From the IMG/VR virus record IMGVR_UViG_3300031673_000258, positions 1 to 34,600 of that record: DNA of 34,600 nucleotides; one strand, 5' to 3'. Below the pieces are notes generated by a model. That model was given only the letters and a program-made list of their open reading frames with translations, had not been told where the DNA came from and did not search any database. This DNA comes from a virus. This document shows, one piece after another, positions 30,412-34,600 of the stretch; the first letter of the stretch is position 1, and every line of letters begins with the position of its first letter. The position numbers and the translations under genes were made by a program.

Positions 30412-31611
30412 TTATCCTAATTTAACTCTTGCGAATGCTTCTGCTAAAACTGGAGCACCATCTGTTTCTATTCTTGCTATATAATCAACCTGATTTGTTC
30501 TAGCTAATAGTTCGAGCAAAACATTTATTTCAAGAATCAAACTATCGCAAATCCAATAATTCATTAGGTCGCCATACAAACCTGTGTATAAACCAGTTGT
30601 AAATGTAGAAGGTGCATATTCAGACATGTTAACGGGCTTTCCAAGTAACATATCAGGAGTGCCCATTACTACGGATGGTTGCCAAATGTATTGACCATCT
30701 GAATCTTTCAATTTTGCAATTTGACCAATTCCAAGTCTAGCAAAAATCCATTCCGCTCTTGATTGATACTGTGCTTTTACGCTATATTTAGCATTCATAA
30801 GACCATCAAATTTCATTTCAGTTGCAGAATTTCCAGTCGAAACGTCTCTTGCTGCTGGTATTCCATCAACAGAATTAGTAAATAATCCAAGAGGAGAATT
30901 AACGCCAGTTCCAGTCATATATGCATTTTCAAGTAATTCAGCAAAAGCATAAACAAGTTCACTTCTAACAATTCCTTCTACTCCAGGTGCATTTCTGATA
31001 AGAGTTTTCGAAATTACTATTTCAGCAGTTGCAGGATTTGGCTTAAATTCCCTTTTGCCAAATGCAAGAGTAGTATCTGCGGTTGGTGCTGCAATCTCAG
31101 TTCCCCAAACAGCTGCGCTCATTCTAGCCGTACGAGTTGGATAACCTAAACTTTGCGCATCTTTCAATGGTGGTAATACTTTGGCTTTCTGTCTTATGAA
31201 CATTGTGTTATCAAGCTCTTTAATAAGCTCTGATACAAACTGTTGAGGTGATACAAGATAGCCTGCTTGAGCTGGATTGCCCTGTTGTAATGCATTGTAA
31301 ATTTGTTTTGGATGGTCGGAACCAGTTCTTAAAAACTCATTAAATGCATTTGTTATTTCTTCGTTTGTGTTTGTATTTTTCTTTTCAGGCTCTTGCTTTT
31401 CTCCGATGATTCTTTCTCGCTCGAGATTTTTTTCACCAGCTACGATATCAAGATTAAATGCGTCAAACTTAGCTTCAAGTTTTGCCATTTCATCCTTATT
31501 TGTAACGTCCATTTCCTTTCCCTCGTGCTCATTTATAAGAGCCTTTATGCTATCATAAATATTTGCACGTTCTTGCTTTGCTTCGATAATTTTTTTACCT
31601 GTGTTTAACAT
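30412..31611 (-). CDS. Major capsid protein, HK97 fold
   Basis: The 399-residue product has an N-terminal charged helical delta domain (about 1-95; scaffold function, usually removed by the protease). The HK97 core follows: GYLVSPQQFVSELIKELDN, SLGYPTRTARMSAAVW, TLIRNAPGVEGIVRSELVYA, GTGVNSPLG, PVNMSEYAP and LEINVLLELLARTNQV. It builds the icosahedral shell. Its start overlaps the protease stop (TAATG), with GGAGG inside the protease gene, so the two are coupled. Confidence 0.95.
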   Translation of the reverse strand: MLNTGKKIIEAKQERANIYDSIKALINEHEGKEMDVTNKDEMAKLEAKFDAFNLDIVAGEKNLERERIIGEKQEPEKKNTNTNEEITNAFNEFLRTGSDHPKQIYNALQQGNPAQAGYLVSPQQFVSELIKELDNTMFIRQKAKVLPPLKDAQSLGYPTRTARMSAAVWGTEIAAPTADTTLAFGKREFKPNPATAEIVISKTLIRNAPGVEGIVRSELVYAFAELLENAYMTGTGVNSPLGLFTNSVDGIPAARDVSTGNSATEMKFDGLMNAKYSVKAQYQSRAEWIFARLGIGQIAKLKDSDGQYIWQPSVVMGTPDMLLGKPVNMSEYAPSTFTTGLYTGLYGDLMNYWICDSLILEINVLLELLARTNQVDYIARIETDGAPVLAEAFARVKLG

Positions 31612-32348
31612 TATAAAATTCCTCCATAAATCTTATTTTTGATACGATTAATTTCTTGTTGCTGTGCTAATTTATATGATGATGTGGGCTGAGGGATTGC
31701 CTCCCCATTTTCATTTTCATTTGTGTTTGGTTGTTCTTTTTGCTTAGCTAAATAATTTCTCATTTTTTCAATTACTTTTTCTGAAATTAATCCATCTCCA
31801 GTACTCGCTGATAATCTAAGTTCGTTATCAAACATGATTTCATCTACAAACCCATTGTCTAAAGCTGTCTTAGCATTAAAGTAAGTTTCTTTATCCATCA
31901 TTTCTAATATTTCTTTTTTGTCTTTTCCAGTTTTGAGCATGTAAGCATTTGCTATTCCAACGTCATGCGAAGCTAATAATTCGGATATGCTTTCAAATGT
32001 TTTTGTATTTCCTGATACTGCAACCGATACCCGATGAATCATAACTTGGCCAGTAGGTGTAATTTTAAGTATTTGACAAGCCATTGCTACAACAGATGCA
32101 GCACTTCCAGCTAAACCAACAATTTTTCCAACAACTTTCCCTTTGTATTCTTTCAATGCTGTGTAAATTTCAGAACCTGCGTATACATCACCGCCACCTG
32201 AAGAAATTTCAACCTCTAAATCCTCATTATCTTTCGTGGATTCAATTGCCTTTATTACGTCTTTTGGAGAAACAGCATCCATTTCAAGCCAATCATAAAT
32301 CCATTTACTGTCATTTCTTACAATTGCACCTTTTATATTAATTTTCAT
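31611..32348 (-). CDS. ClpP-like prohead protease
   Basis: The product is 245 residues from ATG 32348 (AGGAGG upstream). The N-terminal extension seen in the longest frame overlaps the terminator and is not used. The catalytic Ser is in GLAGSAAS (Ser82) and the His in QVMIHRVS (His105), with an Asp farther on (KETYFNAKTALDNGFVDEI region). These are the signs of the ClpP/S14 class of phage head proteases that mature the capsid. It lies between portal and capsid genes. Confidence 0.93.
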   Translation of the reverse strand: MKINIKGAIVRNDSKWIYDWLEMDAVSPKDVIKAIESTKDNEDLEVEISSGGGDVYAGSEIYTALKEYKGKVVGKIVGLAGSAASVVAMACQILKITPTGQVMIHRVSVAVSGNTKTFESISELLASHDVGIANAYMLKTGKDKKEILEMMDKETYFNAKTALDNGFVDEIMFDNELRLSASTGDGLISEKVIEKMRNYLAKQKEQPNTNENENGEAIPQPTSSYKLAQQQEINRIKNKIYGGIL

Positions 32349-32373
32349 TTTGTTGCGCCTCCTTTTTTTGTGC

Positions 32374-32413
32374 AAAAAAAGAAAGCACATAATATTATGT
32401 GCTTTCTTTTTTT
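32374..32413. terminator. Perfect 20-bp palindrome, bidirectional terminator
   Basis: The arms at 32374-32393 and 32394-32413 are exact complements, with A7 and T7 ends and a GAAAGCACAT core. As RNA this is a hairpin of about 16 bp followed by a T-tract on either strand. It lies inside the late operon between portal/HNH and protease, and the HNH remnant's stop codon lies within it. Late transcription must read through, perhaps with antitermination. Confidence 0.78.
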
Positions 32414-32634
32414 GTATTAAAAAAATTTAATATTTTTTCTTCTCGTTGTTTATCGTAATATTTATATTTTGGGTACCATTCAAAAAAATTTTTATAACTT
32501 TTTGAATTATTGCATGATTTGCAAGATGGTATAATGTTTTTATCTGTATATTCTCCACCCTTAATTAGTGGTATGAAGTGTTCTTGTTCTAACTTTTTTT
32601 CTTTACCACAATATACGCATACATTAAAGGTAAT
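32395..32634 (-). pseudogene. HNH endonuclease remnant lacking a start codon
   Basis: The frame is open from 32640 to TAA at 32395. It has an HNH signature: VCVYCGKEK, EQEHFIPLIKGG and NIIPSCKSCNNSK, followed by FFEWYPKYKYYDKQ. No ATG, GTG or TTG precedes the first Cys pair; only ATT or other rare codons do, behind AAGGAG at a poor distance. The N-terminal half of the normal enzyme is missing. It is most likely a truncated homing or packaging-associated nuclease, and translation is doubtful. Confidence 0.65.
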
Positions 32635-32659
32635 TACTCCTTATCTATCTCACGTAACA

Positions 32660-33946
32660 TTATACATTATTATCTTTGGAATTGCCAACCTTTTGCATAG
32701 ATTTTGGTAAGTTATTTACAGCGTTTGCAAGACTTATAAAATTACCATTAACCAACAAAGCATCCCCACCATCTTCTGTTGGAATGTCATTTAAATCTTC
32801 AAATTCCCTAATATCGTTGGCACTCAATACACCATTATTTCTCATTGTGTTATAATAGTTTGTTCTTGCTGCTATATCTCCCTTCAACAAAGTTTTGGTA
32901 TCAAAGTTAGCATAATGGGTTTTCTTTTCGTTGAATGACAACAGATCCTTGTATATGCTTTGGGATAATCTAGCATTCATAGGCTGTATTGCTTCATTAA
33001 AATATTCAATGTTTGATTGTTCCATTGAGCTATAACTTACACTTTCCATTGCAAAACATTTTGAAGGTGGGACACCCATCATTCTACAAACTTCAATTAC
33101 TTGAAATTTTCTTGATTCTAATGCTTGAGCTTCTTCTGGGTTGCTATCCATCTTGTTTAGTTCAAATCCACCTTCAAGCAACACCCATTTATGTTGATTC
33201 ATAACGCCTGAATACATTTTTCCCCATTCTTCTTTGAATTTGTTAAAGGCAGCAGTATTAATTCCGCTAGGATACTGTATAAAACCACCAGGATTGCTTC
33301 CAGTAGTAAAATAATCATCTGCAAAATTATTTAAATTCATAGTTAATCCTAGTACATCACCGGCAATTCTAACGAAATCTTCTGATTGTTCTTCATCCTG
33401 AAATCTTAGTCCCGGAGTATACATCATATTTTGTTCATATATTCTCTCACCCATAATTCCTGTGTGAGAGTTCTGAGGATAAGTAACATCTATGTATCTT
33501 TCCCCTGTTACAAGATTTCGGTATGGTGTAACATGACTTGTTGGTATATTCCAAATCTCTGTTATAAATCCATTATTGTCTCTTATAATTTTTGCATATG
33601 CTCCACTTGTAAGCATAAGATTAAAAACATACATATGAAAAAAATCATATGAAGTTGTTTCTGAATTGGGCATAAATTTTAATAGGCTATATAATCTATT
33701 GTTTTTTGCTTTTTCTCTACCCGTCTTTGTTTCTCTAAACAAATCACAGCCAAGGCTAGCCATTGTTTTTGCTACAACATCCGCACATCTTATTACAACT
33801 GCTATCTTTAATGCTGTATCTGCGCCAACTCCATACCCTGCTCCACGCAAATAACTTGCCCATGCACTATCATCATGCAATGGCGGTAGCGTTTGATTTT
33901 TTATGCTATTTATATTTATATTTATTAATTTGTTAAATAGTCCCAT
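32660..33946 (-). CDS. Portal protein
   Basis: The 428-residue product matches HK97-type portals. Blocks include DDSAWASYLRGAGYGVGADT, AVVIRCADVVAKTMASLGCD, the ETTSYDFFHMYVFNLMLTSG core, WVLLEGGFELNKMDSN and VCRMMGVPPSKCFAMESVSY. Twelve copies form the ring through which DNA is packed. It follows terminase and a small membrane protein. The start overlaps the previous stop (TAATG). Confidence 0.95.
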   Translation of the reverse strand: MGLFNKLINININSIKNQTLPPLHDDSAWASYLRGAGYGVGADTALKIAVVIRCADVVAKTMASLGCDLFRETKTGREKAKNNRLYSLLKFMPNSETTSYDFFHMYVFNLMLTSGAYAKIIRDNNGFITEIWNIPTSHVTPYRNLVTGERYIDVTYPQNSHTGIMGERIYEQNMMYTPGLRFQDEEQSEDFVRIAGDVLGLTMNLNNFADDYFTTGSNPGGFIQYPSGINTAAFNKFKEEWGKMYSGVMNQHKWVLLEGGFELNKMDSNPEEAQALESRKFQVIEVCRMMGVPPSKCFAMESVSYSSMEQSNIEYFNEAIQPMNARLSQSIYKDLLSFNEKKTHYANFDTKTLLKGDIAARTNYYNTMRNNGVLSANDIREFEDLNDIPTEDGGDALLVNGNFISLANAVNNLPKSMQKVGNSKDNNV

Positions 33947-34113
33947 TAGTCACCACCCTTGCCTGAAGGCCATCCTAAAAATATTAAAAATAATCCTATT
34001 ATAAGATACATAGATGGTTTATAAATTGCATATAATCCATATGCTAGCATTAATAAGCCTATTATCATTATGATATCTTTTATATTTATAGTATTTTTAA
34101 AACTTTTTATCAC
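33946..34113 (-). CDS. Small two-helix membrane protein
   Basis: The 55-residue product reads from GTG 34113, after GGGTGGTG, to a TAA that overlaps the portal ATG. It has two hydrophobic helices (IIMIIGLLMLAYGLYAIY and LIIGLFLIFLGW) and a short basic N-terminus. Small membrane proteins between terminase and portal genes are known in phages, but the role is not known to me. Confidence 0.62.
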   Translation of the reverse strand: MIKSFKNTINIKDIIMIIGLLMLAYGLYAIYKPSMYLIIGLFLIFLGWPSGKGGD

Positions 34114-34125
34114 ATTAACACCACC

Positions 34126-34600
34126 CTATAACATTATTATTCCTCTATTTTCATCATATGGACACGCATCCTTACTCAATAATGCCCTAAACATTGCATT
34201 AATTATTGCTGCTAATAGGTCAATTCTTTGGCTATCATTCTTGTGTTTCTTGCTAAGTTTAATTAATTCACCTTCGCCGGTTACTTCGATTGCATTTGAG
34301 CAACACCAGGTCAGCAAAGGGCTTCCGTCGTGTACGATCTTCCCTTGCAATACTAATTCTCGGAATGTTTTCGTTGGTTCTGAAAGCGTTGTAAAACCTT
34401 GCCTGGTCTCTATGCAAGTATAACCCTCGTCAGTCATTTCGTTGGAAAATTGTCTGGCTCCATAAGGATCATAGCAAATTTCCCTCACAGTCCAGGCTTG
34501 CGAAAATTCAATATCATGCAGATATGTTCTTATTTCCCTGTCATCTGTTACTGCACCATCAGTTATAGTGCACCATCCATGATCTGACCAGTATTTGTAA
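34126..34600 (-). CDS. Terminase large subunit, C-terminal part (runs off window)
   Basis: The 157 C-terminal residues continue to the right edge. They belong to the RNase H-like nuclease domain of the packaging motor: VREICYDPYGARQFSNEM, TLSEPTKTFRELVLQGKIVH, LTWCCSNAIEV and the final acidic residue in SQRIDLLAAIINAM. The ATPase domain lies outside the window. Downstream gene order (membrane protein, portal, protease, capsid) confirms the call. Confidence 0.92.
   Translation of the reverse strand, partial: YKYWSDHGWCTITDGAVTDDREIRTYLHDIEFSQAWTVREICYDPYGARQFSNEMTDEGYTCIETRQGFTTLSEPTKTFRELVLQGKIVHDGSPLLTWCCSNAIEVTGEGELIKLSKKHKNDSQRIDLLAAIINAMFRALLSKDACPYDENRGIIML

Noticed and set aside
32348-32390. 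N-terminal extension of the ClpP-like protease
   Set aside because: It would translate the terminator palindrome; AGGAGG lies before the internal ATG at 32348.
1-34600. A complete circular phage genome
   Set aside because: The terminase gene would need to continue on the minus strand of the left end, but that region holds plus-strand genes and the ArpU-like gene.
1-34600. Integrase, att site or toxin-antitoxin pair
   Set aside because: No recombinase motif, flanking direct repeat or matching pair was found in the window.

Overview
The window is most of a temperate-type, tailed (siphovirus) phage or prophage from an AT-rich, low-GC Gram-positive host, probably a member of the Clostridia. This rests on strong GGAGG-type ribosome binding sites, frequent ATGA/TAATG stop-start overlaps, an HK97-type head module, a phi13-type major tail protein, a Bet/Gam recombination pair and an ArpU-like late regulator. 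It is a slice of a longer contig. The terminase gene runs off the right end and a short plus-strand gene runs in from the left. No integrase, portal-proximal small terminase or att site is visible.

Layout. 1-690: the end of one plus-strand gene and a small Cys-rich/ribbon-helix-helix gene, closed by a bidirectional terminator. 690-10096 (minus): early operon, read from right to left as XRE regulator, several tiny genes, Gam-like protein, Bet annealing protein, SSB, CHC2 zinc finger primase piece, DUF927 helicase-like protein, an iteron-rich putative origin, SF2 helicase, VRR-NUC nuclease, HTH protein, C5-methyltransferase, a small membrane protein and the ArpU-like regulator. 10097-10502: divergent control region with a minus promoter, a palindrome, a plus promoter and a candidate small RNA built around one solitary CRISPR-repeat-like unit. 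10503-13507 (plus): an accessory operon of very small proteins and a membrane/coiled-coil/winged-helix protein. 13549-34600 (minus): late operon, read from right to left as terminase, small membrane protein, portal, HNH remnant, ClpP-like protease, major capsid, head decoration genes, connectors, tail genes, tape measure, split Dit, tail fibre and spike proteins, XhlA-like protein, holin and amidase.

The early operon would copy and recombine phage DNA, the ArpU-like protein would turn on the late operon, and the late operon would package DNA, build the particle and lyse the host.

The most interesting single observation is the 10282-10429 minus-strand unit. A good promoter starts transcription at a CRISPR-repeat-like hairpin ending in ATTGAAAC, followed by about 57 nt and an intrinsic terminator. 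This is the architecture expected of an RNA anti-CRISPR (a solitary repeat unit). Other notable points are the 11-copy iteron cluster, a dit gene with no standard start codon, a frameshifted head gene, a frameshift-type tail chaperone pair and a tRNA-like fold between two tail genes.
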